Source: a virus
Reading direction: 5' to 3' (one strand)
DNA length: 60,636 nucleotides
Virus record (IMG/VR): IMGVR_UViG_3300023115_000022
Coordinates: 1-60,636 of that record
Shown: piece by piece, positions 1 to 7,211 of the stretch
How positions within the stretch are numbered: position 1 is the stretch's first letter
Layout of the letters: each line of letters begins with the position of its first letter
The notes under the pieces: generated by a model
Told to the model about the DNA's origin: nothing
What the model saw: the letters and a program-made list of their open reading frames with translations, nothing else
The model's database searches: none
Program-made: the position numbers and the translations under genes

Positions 1-19
1 TTTAACGAGGAGAAGTGTT

Positions 20-118
20 ATGGATAGATTCACTTTTTGGTGCTTTCAAAAACTCATCAAACAGCATCATCAAAAAAAAGTTAATTTTTTCTTAGAAAAA
101 ATGCAAAAAAGTGGTTGA
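20..118 (+). CDS. small basic hypothetical protein, 32 aa
   Basis: A 32-codon ORF opens with ATG 10 nt into a GAGGAG-type Shine-Dalgarno region (positions 7-12) and ends in TGA at 116-118. The peptide is rich in Lys, Gln and Phe, with no signal peptide or known motif. The stop codon overlaps the -35 box of the next promoter, so the gene would end a transcription unit entering from the left. I do not recognise it. The good ribosome-binding site is the main reason to believe it; the short length keeps confidence moderate. Confidence 0.45.
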   Translation: MDRFTFWCFQKLIKQHHQKKVNFFLEKMQKSG

Positions 119-142
119 CTTTTGTTGCAGTGATGTTATTAT
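115..142 (+). promoter_or_regulatory. sigma-70-type promoter for a non-coding transcript
   Basis: TTGACT at 115-120 and TATTAT at 137-142 are separated by 16 bp, which predicts a start near 149. No gene follows for about 350 bp, but a strong intrinsic terminator lies at 362-393. The promoter therefore appears to serve an untranslated RNA. The pattern is the host housekeeping type, unlike the late NATAAATA boxes used by most of the neighbours, so transcription early in infection is inferred. Confidence 0.6.
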
Positions 143-148
143 TAATAC

Positions 149-393
149 TGTAGCAAGACGTTGTTACAAGGGTTGGCGCTAATAATCCTGTTTCTAGAGA
201 GGATAAGCGCACTTGTTAGGGGTAGTGCCCGGCGTAGAGTTTGGAGACAAGCAGTGCGCTCACTGTCATACTAGACAGAGCAAGGTGCTAGACGTAACAG
301 ATGAAAGGTATCTAGACGTTTAGTTGGAGGTAAACCCAAGTCCTTCACCCACTTTTATTATAAAGCCCGATGCTTAACTGTGTCGGGCTTTTT
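149..393 (+). ncRNA. candidate structured non-coding RNA, about 245 nt
   Basis: The interval lies between a sigma-70-type promoter and an intrinsic terminator and has no credible ORF. Visible pairings are 161-167 with 294-300 (7 bp enclosing stem, one G-U), 206-212 with 254-260 (7 bp) stacked on 213-216 with 247-250, 263-267 with 274-278 (hairpin with a 6-nt loop), and 324-327 with 336-339. An alternative hairpin, 176-180 with 206-210 and 185-188 with 201-204, uses the same 206-210 strand and excludes the 206-260 stem. CTAGAC occurs three times (271, 288, 312). I could not fit it to tRNA, tmRNA or another family I know. The exact 5' end is inferred. Confidence 0.5.
362..393 (+). terminator. 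intrinsic terminator
   Basis: A perfect 9-bp stem, 362-370 with 383-391, encloses a 12-nt loop, and the 3' arm runs into a T-tract at 389-393. It closes the candidate ncRNA and insulates the late promoter that starts 9 bp downstream. Confidence 0.85.
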
Positions 394-401
394 CCTTTTG
401 T

Positions 402-409
402 GATAAATA
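402..409 (+). promoter_or_regulatory. late promoter GATAAATA with structured 5' leader
   Basis: GATAAATA resembles the T4 late promoter TATAAATA. With T4 geometry the start falls near 415, leaving a leader of about 90 nt before the ATG at 505. That leader holds two small perfect hairpins, 428-431 with 438-441 and 448-451 with 458-461, before a clean AAGGAGAT ribosome-binding site. It should drive the first fibre genes. Confidence 0.7.
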
Positions 410-504
410 CTTGTGTTAAAGAGCGAACCTCTATAACGAGGACTTATGCGGATCCTACCGCGTAGACCCTAGAACGGCAATGTTAAAACAAAAGGAGATA
501 TAAC

Positions 505-906
505 ATGGGACGCCCACTCAATAAAAGATACTTCGGTAGCCTTGCAACAGCAGACCAACGTGCAGCAGGTACAGAAACTCAAGAAAATATTCGTGCAGAA
601 GCAAACCTAAATACAACTGGTCGTGTTGATGATGCATTTATTGTTTCACAAAAAGGTTCAAACAAATTTATTTTAAGAAATAAAGCTGGAGATGCAAACT
701 CACAAACTGTTTGCCGTCTAGTAAATAAAACAACTGCAAATATAGCCTTAGGTGAAATGGTTTTATTTGGTACTGACGGAACAGGAAGTAGAATTCCTTT
801 GAAAAAAATTACAGCACGTAGAGCTACTGATTATAATAACAATAGATACACATGGGAAGTGCAAGACGACTCTACTGAAACTGTAATTGTTCTTACAGCA
901 CTATAA
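505..906 (+). CDS. conserved marine-myophage virion protein, 133 aa
   Basis: The N-terminus MGRPLNKRYFG is one I associate with a small conserved structural protein of marine T4-like phages. The rest looks like a short beta-rich domain with charged loops, and I can name no catalytic motif. The ATG is well placed behind AAGGAGATATAAC. It is the first gene after the late promoter at 402 and stands at the head of the fibre operon, so a virion role is likely. Its precise position in the particle (baseplate, fibre connector or decoration) cannot be read from sequence. Confidence 0.65.
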   Translation: MGRPLNKRYFGSLATADQRAAGTETQENIRAEANLNTTGRVDDAFIVSQKGSNKFILRNKAGDANSQTVCRLVNKTTANIALGEMVLFGTDGTGSRIPLKKITARRATDYNNNRYTWEVQDDSTETVIVLTAL

Positions 907-925
907 GATAATAAGGTAATAATAT

Positions 926-1966
926 ATGTCAAAAGTAGTTAGAGTAACAAATGGCAATTATAAAGTTGTAGTAGATAATCCAGGAGATGCATCTGGAGGA
1001 CTAATAACACTTGACACTACTGGCGGCTATACCACAGACAGAGGTAAAGTAGTGATCACTGGAGACTTAGAAGTCAAAGGTATCACTACAACTGTCGAAT
1101 CAACTGTAACAACTATTGCAGACAATATTATTACTCTTAATGAAGGGCAAACCGGAGCAGGTATAAGTGCTTCACTAGGATATCAAGCTGGTATTGAAGT
1201 TGACAGAGGTAGTTACCCCACTGCAAGGATGGTATTTGATGAGAGTATTCCGTATGTAACTGGTGGTTCTAGTGGGACAGGATCTTGGATTTTTGAAAAC
1301 AATGCGGGACAATATCTTCCTGTAAGTTTTAATAGTTTAAATTCTCAAGGAACGTTATATATTACTACACCTGGTAGTGCAATTAATGTTGCAGGAACTG
1401 TTGATTATGAAGAAAATGTTTTTACATATACAGGCGGCGTAATAGTTGACGGTGGCAGTGGTGTTGTTGTTAACAATGATCATGTACCTAATGCAAAAGC
1501 AGTAGTGGATTATGTTGATTATGCACTAGCAACTAACCTACAAGATGCTATTCAGGAAGGTGATACTAGTGTTGCTACTGAAGATTTTGATGAAACAGGA
1601 GTAGAAAGTAGAGTTAAAGTTACGGTTGATGGAATAGTAAGTGCAGAGTTCTTTTCTAATAGACTAACACTATCAGACCTACAAATTATTGGTAATGAAA
1701 TACAAACAACAGATTCGTTAAATCAAAATCTAGTATTAAGTGCTAACGGTACTGGCACTGTAAAAGTAAAAGATGTTTTAGAAATTACTGAAACACCAGG
1801 AGATAATGATAGTTTATTAGATCCTACAGCACCAGATGAAGGTATTAAAGTATATTCTAAACCAGAAGCAGGTGGTAATACAGGACTTTATTTTGTAAAT
1901 AAAGATAATACCACAGATGAAATAATAAGTAGAAATAGATCACTAGTTTTTAGTATGCTATTCTAA
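926..1966 (+). CDS. tail-fibre-like structural protein, 346 aa
   Basis: The protein is rich in Gly, Thr, Val and Asn, with a repetitive beta-strand look. Residues about 45-75 hold the fibre phrase GDLEVKGITTTVESTVTTIA followed by ADNIITLNEG, common in marine phage fibres. Around residue 260 it has one copy of the module 'NLVLSANGTGTVKVKD', which recurs many times in the two long fibres downstream. The C-terminus (TGLYFVNKDNTTDEIISRNR) looks like a short trimer-tip motif. It lies 19 bp after the preceding gene in the same operon. Fibre or fibre-adaptor is the best reading; no receptor specificity can be inferred. Confidence 0.65.
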   Translation: MSKVVRVTNGNYKVVVDNPGDASGGLITLDTTGGYTTDRGKVVITGDLEVKGITTTVESTVTTIADNIITLNEGQTGAGISASLGYQAGIEVDRGSYPTARMVFDESIPYVTGGSSGTGSWIFENNAGQYLPVSFNSLNSQGTLYITTPGSAINVAGTVDYEENVFTYTGGVIVDGGSGVVVNNDHVPNAKAVVDYVDYALATNLQDAIQEGDTSVATEDFDETGVESRVKVTVDGIVSAEFFSNRLTLSDLQIIGNEIQTTDSLNQNLVLSANGTGTVKVKDVLEITETPGDNDSLLDPTAPDEGIKVYSKPEAGGNTGLYFVNKDNTTDEIISRNRSLVFSMLF

Positions 1967-1977
1967 AAGGAAACAAA

Positions 1978-2334
1978 ATGGCTATAGTAAATCAAAGACT
2001 TACAACAACACAACTAGATATTTTAACTGTTCCGGCAGGTAAATCATATGCAGTAACAAACATTATGGTTTGTAATTCTTACGATCCAGATGCAGTAGAT
2101 GCTGCTAGTCATGATGCAAAGTTTGATTTACACCTAATACCAAGCGGAACATCGCTAAGTCAAACAAGAACCATAGTTGTAAATCAATTAACTTTACCAG
2201 CAGGTGAAACATTTACTTTTGATAGCGAACGTATAGTTCTAGAAGCAGGAGATATAATTGCATTTATAGCAGAACCGGATGTAGGAAGTTCTAATACTGA
2301 TTTGGCTGCTACAGTAAGTTATTTGGAAGTTTAA
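1978..2334 (+). CDS. small beta-sandwich virion protein, 118 aa
   Basis: This is a compact beta-rich protein with the pattern 'LTVPAGKSYAVTNIMVCN ... LTLPAGETFTFDSERIVLEAGD', typical of small jelly-roll phage proteins. Two other small proteins in the module (11266-11595 and 26091-26417) share this size and pattern: tVPA..., a Cys or Asn-rich strand, a second LPA/G turn, and a final strand. They look like members of one family placed at intervals among the long fibres. The SD is AAAGGAAA. Its TAA stop shares a base with the next ATG. A fibre-connector or capping role is a guess. Confidence 0.6.
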   Translation: MAIVNQRLTTTQLDILTVPAGKSYAVTNIMVCNSYDPDAVDAASHDAKFDLHLIPSGTSLSQTRTIVVNQLTLPAGETFTFDSERIVLEAGDIIAFIAEPDVGSSNTDLAATVSYLEV

Positions 2335-3137
2335 TGAGACTAATAAAAGGACAAAATACAAACTTACGAAACATCTACGGTAAAGGTGTTAAGTATGATG
2401 TCAATGACGAAGTTATTGTTGACAGTACTAACGTAATGCTTGTTCCTAAGGGAACAGAGAACCAACGTCCTGATAATCCTACCAACGGACATATGCGTTA
2501 TAACACAGACGATAATGAGTTTGAATTTTATCAAAATAGTGCCTGGCGCAAAGTTAGATACAAAGAGCCTAGAACTATTGTACAACAAAACTTAGGTTCT
2601 GGTGATGCAGTAGAAACTATTTTTGGTCCATTAGATAATGGCGATACAGATTACCCAGATCCTCAAAACAGCGGAGGATCAACAGACATACTTGTATTTG
2701 TAGAAAATGTCTTTCAAATATATGGTACAAATTATACTCTTACACAAAATCCTGGAAATAGATTAGAAGTAACAAGCATTGTAAGCGTTGGAGCTACAAC
2801 AGTTATAGAAGTATCAGGTACACATGGTTTAACGACAGGTGACCAAGTATACATTAGTGGAATAGAATCAGATATTGATGATGATTTAGAAAACCTAAAC
2901 ACAGATGATAGTTCTTCTCCAGGAAGTCACGGTGTTGTTAGTGCTCCGAGTGCAACACGTTTAGAAATAGCTGTTGATACTACTGGTGCTAACATAGGTA
3001 ACTATGTCAGCGGAACAGGTTTTATATTAAAAGTTGGCACAAGCACAGGCCCATATGTTCCAGGATGGTATTTGTCGTTTACATCTGCTGTAGACTTAGA
3101 CAAACCTGTTACAGTGCTACATAATTTCAACAAATAA
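2334..3137 (+). CDS. tail-fibre/adaptor protein with HGLTTGD domain, 267 aa
   Basis: The start ATG overlaps the previous stop (TAATG). Residues about 43-75 hold a fibre-foot motif, QRPDNPTNGHMRYNTDDNEF, followed by a Trp-containing strand; related motifs recur in many proteins here. Residues about 140-245 form a domain built around GTHGLTTGDQVYISG. A close copy of it sits at the C-terminal end of the next protein (its residues about 1158-1246). The gene ends 31 bp before the next one, just ahead of a late promoter. It is probably a structural fibre component; the HGLTTGD domain may be an attachment or spacer unit. Confidence 0.6.
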   Translation: MRLIKGQNTNLRNIYGKGVKYDVNDEVIVDSTNVMLVPKGTENQRPDNPTNGHMRYNTDDNEFEFYQNSAWRKVRYKEPRTIVQQNLGSGDAVETIFGPLDNGDTDYPDPQNSGGSTDILVFVENVFQIYGTNYTLTQNPGNRLEVTSIVSVGATTVIEVSGTHGLTTGDQVYISGIESDIDDDLENLNTDDSSSPGSHGVVSAPSATRLEIAVDTTGANIGNYVSGTGFILKVGTSTGPYVPGWYLSFTSAVDLDKPVTVLHNFNK

Positions 3138-3140
3138 TAC

Positions 3141-3148
3141 TATAAATA
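3141..3148 (+). promoter_or_regulatory. late promoter TATAAATA
   Basis: CTATAAATAC is an exact match to the T4 late consensus. The predicted start near 3154 leaves a short leader with AAGGAG ahead of the GTG start at 3169. Confidence 0.75.
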
Positions 3149-3168
3149 CTGTGTCAAGGAGATATTAA

Positions 3169-6100
3169 GTGGCACAAGTAGGTAGAATTTCAGGTCCATT
3201 GCTATTTGCAAATTTAGAGCGTAACGGCATTGACCTTGCCTTTAGGAATACATTAAGCGACACACAACTTTTATATTTAAATGTAAACAACGGAATCATT
3301 GGTGTTAATAAAGCTAATCCTGGAAATCAGCTAGATATTAGTGGCACTACAAAAACAACAAATTTAATTGCAGAAACAAATGCTCAGATAGCTGACTTTG
3401 ATATCAGTACAGGACAAATACAAAATTTGTCCGGAGATATTAATTTAAATGCAGCAAGTTCTATTAATTTAAGTAATTTTCAAACAGACAATGTAAAAAT
3501 TACCGACAATACAATATCAACTTACAGATCAAATGCTAATATAGAATTAAAAACTAACGGAACTGGTACTATAGAATCTCTTTCTTCTGTAAATGTATAC
3601 GGAGATATACATTCTACAGGAGATATAACAATGGACGGTAACATTGTTATAGGCGATGCTGCTGATGACTCTACATATCCTACAGATACAATTACACTTA
3701 ATGCAGATATTGCAAGCGATATGTTACCTGATATTAATGTGACTTATGATATTGGATTGCCTAACAAACGTTTTATATTACTTGAAGCACAGTCAATTAA
3801 TGGAAATATTACAATTTCAGGAGGCATTGATGCCGCAGGAGCAGTATTAACAGAACGAGCAGGTAACATATTTTATGTTGCAGAAAATGGCGATGATACT
3901 AATGTAGGAGATCATCCTAACGGTCCTTTCAAAACTTTGAAACATGCCCTGAGTGTTGCAGATGCAAGCATAGGCGGTCCAGTAACAATCTATGTTTATC
4001 CCGGCGGCTATGAAGAAGAGTTACCATTAGTCATTCCTACAAACACTAGTATAATTGGTTTAGATATGCGCAATACATTTATAAGACCAGAAAGTGCATA
4101 TCAAAGTGAAGACGTATTTCATTTAAATGGCGAAACAACTATTCAAAACTTAACTGTTACAGATTTTTATTATGACAGTGTAGGAGACACCGGATATGCA
4201 TTCCGCTTTGCACCTAATGCAGTTATTACATCTCGATCTCCATATGTACAAAACGTAACAGTTATAACAAAGGGTACAACAACAAGTGCAAGTGACCCTA
4301 GAGGCTTTGCTAGTGGTGATGCAGGTAAAGGTGCATTAGTTGATGGCGGGGTAGTTCCTAGTGCAAGTGAAGAAGCAAGTATGCTCTTCCATAGTTGTAC
4401 GTTTATTACTCCTGGTGTAGATGCAATTACAATGACTAACGGTGTTAGAGTAGAATGGTTAAACTCGTTTACCTACTTTGCTAACAGAGGATTATACGCT
4501 AAAAATGGAGTTACAGGTCATTTAAGTACAGATGGCTCAACAGTCAAGTACGGTGCAGAAATACGCTCTATTGGATCAGCAAACGTATACGGTAACTATG
4601 GTGCTGTAGCAGATGGTGCAGATTGTTTAATGTATCTAATACAACACAACTTTGCTTACATTGGCGTAGGAAAATATGTTGACAATGATCCTAGCAGAGT
4701 TATACAAAGCCAAGAAGCTACAGAACTTAATAGTGGTAAAATATATTATCAATCAATTGATCATTTGGGTAACTTTAGGGTAGGTGACGACTTTACTATT
4801 AATCAGGAAACTGGCGAAACAACATTAAATTTAACTGAAGCTGATATCGATTCTTTAAACGGTTTAACAATAACTACAAATAATCAAACTACCTATATAG
4901 ATGGTGAAAGAGTTCAAACCGGAAATATTAGACTTTCAGGAAATACGATTTCAAGTTTAGCAGGCGCAATTAATATTAGTGCAGCAAGTGGTAATATAAA
5001 TTATCTAGATGACACATCTATAAGTAAAAATTTAGATGTTAGTGGCAATTTAAGCGTCGGCGGCGCATTGATAACTCTAGGAGATCAGCCTACAGATACA
5101 ATTAATTTTGAAACAGAATTTACACAAAATATTGTTCCTGATATTAGTGGTTTATATAACTTAGGATCTTCTTCTAAGACATGGAAAAACATATGGCTAT
5201 CTCAAGCGCAGATATCAGATATAAAAATACAAGATAATTTTATAACTACATCAGCATCTAATGCTGATTTAGAACTTAGGGCAAATAGCACTGGTAAAAT
5301 TTATATTCCTAATAATAATGTTAATTTTTTAAATGCATTGACAGTTAACGGCGATACTAGTTTAAAAAATACAACTATTACAGGAACATTTACTCCTATT
5401 GGCGATTTAGATTTTACAGGAAATTTTTCTACAACTAATCTCAATATTAGTGAAACATTAAATGTTAATCAAGTTGTAAATCTAGAATCAATAAAGATAG
5501 ATGACAATTACATTACAACAACAGTAAGTAATGCAGATTTAGAATTTAGAGCAGCTGGAAGCGGTATAGTATTAGTTCCTAACAACAATGTAGAAATAGA
5601 TCAAAATTTAACAACCACAAATATAAACACATATGATTTAACTACAAATCAAAATATAACTAGTGTAGAATTGTACGCAAGCAATAATTTACACATTAGA
5701 GACAACTATATAGAAACCACTGAGTCTAACAGCAACTTAGAACTAAGAGCAAATGGAACAGGTAAAGTTTTTATACCTAACCAAGTTTTAATAGATAATA
5801 ATCTTAGTGTGCTTAACAATCTTACCTTTATAGGAGATTTAGGCGCAGATGATATACTCGGTGTAACCAATGTTAACGGTGATCAATTTTATGCTGAAAT
5901 ATTACAAACAGACGATCAAATTAGAATTTGGGATAATAACATTGCTACTGTTGTTTCAAATGCAAATTTAGAACTTAGAGCAAATGGTACTGGTGCTGTT
6001 TTATTAGAACAACTACAATTTAATGATGGTACAATAATAACAGGAAACTTAGATAGTTCCGATGTTGATTTAAATTTAACAGCAGATAATATAAACATTA

Positions 6101-7077
6101 CATCCACAGCATCTTTACAAATACCTGTAGGAGACACTTCAGAAAGAGATACTAAATTAGGTGATTTGAGATTTAATTCTGATGATAATGTTTTTGAGGG
6201 TTATAACGGAACGTCATTTACTGGTTTTGGCGGTGTTTACTCAGATGATAGATTAACAAGTGTAACCGTAGATGCATTTTCTAACAACATTAGAATGATT
6301 GTTGGCGGAGGTTACAGTCCTTTAGATTCTACTGATTTAAGAGTAGAAATCACTGACAAACTTGTAGCAAATAGAATTGATGTTGATGATATACGAATTA
6401 ACAGTAATGTAATCACAACAACATTAAGCAACAGTAATTTAGAATTTGTTACTAATGGCACAGGTGACTTAGTAATAGATGATGTAAGTTTTGAAAATAA
6501 TTTAATAAAAAACAATGCAACTTCAGGAACAAGTTTATTAATAGGAAACACTGGACAAGGTAAAGTTAAGTTTGACGGCACATATGGTGTAGTTGTACCA
6601 TACGGTGAAACTAAAGACCAACCTATTTATTCTGGTAGATTAAACATTACAAGCATTGTTAGCGTAGGGTCTACGACAGTTATTGAAGTAGCCAGTGCGC
6701 ATGGATTGACAACTGGTGATCAAGTTTATATAAGCGGTGTTGAAAGTGCGCCTGATGATGCATTAGAAAATCTTAACACAGATGATAGTACATCTCCAGG
6801 AAGCCATGGTGTTGTTAGTGCGCCTACTACAACAAGATTGGAAATTGCTGTTGATACTTCGGGCGCAGTAATAGGTAATTATGTTGCTGGTACAGGTTAT
6901 GTGTTAGGTAGAAATTCTGTCAATCCGCCAGTTGGTGACACAAGATGGAATACAGAAACAAGAATATTAGAGACTTGGGACGGTGATGTGTACATTGCAT
7001 CTGCAGGTGTGTTTACTGCTATTACTCAGTCCGAATTTGACGACTTACTTTTAGAATATACTCTAGCACTAGGGTAA
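3169..7077 (+). CDS. long tail-fibre protein with beta-helix domain, 1302 aa
   Basis: Translation starts at GTG behind AAGGAG. This start is supported by the matching N-terminus of the next protein (both have VGRISGPLL then NGIDLAF). Residues about 234-510 form a pectate-lyase-like right-handed beta-helix opening with 'IFYVAENGDDTNVGDHP' and including 'ASMLFHSCTFITPGVDAIT'. The rest is built from about six copies of a roughly 30-aa module of the form I.DNyI.TT.SNadLELRANGTG.V.iPNN, spread over both ends. Residues about 1158-1246 are the HGLTTGD domain shared with the preceding gene. A WDG-type fibre foot closes the protein. Long tail fibre or side fibre is likely; the beta-helix may bind or cut surface glycans, but no catalytic residues can be assigned. 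Confidence 0.75.
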   Translation: MAQVGRISGPLLFANLERNGIDLAFRNTLSDTQLLYLNVNNGIIGVNKANPGNQLDISGTTKTTNLIAETNAQIADFDISTGQIQNLSGDINLNAASSINLSNFQTDNVKITDNTISTYRSNANIELKTNGTGTIESLSSVNVYGDIHSTGDITMDGNIVIGDAADDSTYPTDTITLNADIASDMLPDINVTYDIGLPNKRFILLEAQSINGNITISGGIDAAGAVLTERAGNIFYVAENGDDTNVGDHPNGPFKTLKHALSVADASIGGPVTIYVYPGGYEEELPLVIPTNTSIIGLDMRNTFIRPESAYQSEDVFHLNGETTIQNLTVTDFYYDSVGDTGYAFRFAPNAVITSRSPYVQNVTVITKGTTTSASDPRGFASGDAGKGALVDGGVVPSASEEASMLFHSCTFITPGVDAITMTNGVRVEWLNSFTYFANRGLYAKNGVTGHLSTDGSTVKYGAEIRSIGSANVYGNYGAVADGADCLMYLIQHNFAYIGVGKYVDNDPSRVIQSQEATELNSGKIYYQSIDHLGNFRVGDDFTINQETGETTLNLTEADIDSLNGLTITTNNQTTYIDGERVQTGNIRLSGNTISSLAGAINISAASGNINYLDDTSISKNLDVSGNLSVGGALITLGDQPTDTINFETEFTQNIVPDISGLYNLGSSSKTWKNIWLSQAQISDIKIQDNFITTSASNADLELRANSTGKIYIPNNNVNFLNALTVNGDTSLKNTTITGTFTPIGDLDFTGNFSTTNLNISETLNVNQVVNLESIKIDDNYITTTVSNADLEFRAAGSGIVLVPNNNVEIDQNLTTTNINTYDLTTNQNITSVELYASNNLHIRDNYIETTESNSNLELRANGTGKVFIPNQVLIDNNLSVLNNLTFIGDLGADDILGVTNVNGDQFYAEILQTDDQIRIWDNNIATVVSNANLELRANGTGAVLLEQLQFNDGTIITGNLDSSDVDLNLTADNINITSTASLQIPVGDTSERDTKLGDLRFNSDDNVFEGYNGTSFTGFGGVYSDDRLTSVTVDAFSNNIRMIVGGGYSPLDSTDLRVEITDKLVANRIDVDDIRINSNVITTTLSNSNLEFVTNGTGDLVIDDVSFENNLIKNNATSGTSLLIGNTGQGKVKFDGTYGVVVPYGETKDQPIYSGRLNITSIVSVGSTTVIEVASAHGLTTGDQVYISGVESAPDDALENLNTDDSTSPGSHGVVSAPTTTRLEIAVDTSGAVIGNYVAGTGYVLGRNSVNPPVGDTRWNTETRILETWDGDVYIASAGVFTAITQSEFDDLLLEYTLALG

Positions 7078-7099
7078 CAAGCACTTATTTTCTTAATCC

Positions 7100-7107
7100 G
7101 ATAAATA
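7100..7107 (+). promoter_or_regulatory. late promoter GATAAATA with 99-nt structured leader
   Basis: GATAAATA predicts a start near 7113, about 99 nt ahead of the ATG at 7212. The leader can form stems such as GACCA with TGGTC and CAACC with GGTTG before a GAGGAGAAG ribosome-binding site. It is one of only two long structured leaders on late promoters here; the other follows 402. Confidence 0.7.
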
Positions 7108-7211
7108 CTATTAATGCTACAAAGGACGACCAATCCGTAGCAGGACGAACTGTGGTCAACCCGCAATGTAAGGTGGTTGGAGGGACAGGATCCCCGTATT
7201 GAGGAGAAGAG

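Noticed and set aside
149-360. Possible tRNA or tmRNA
   Set aside because: No acceptor stem pairs the ends, no T-arm with GTTC-type loop in the right place, and no tag-like ORF; the segment ending CACCCA near 355 does not complete a cloverleaf.
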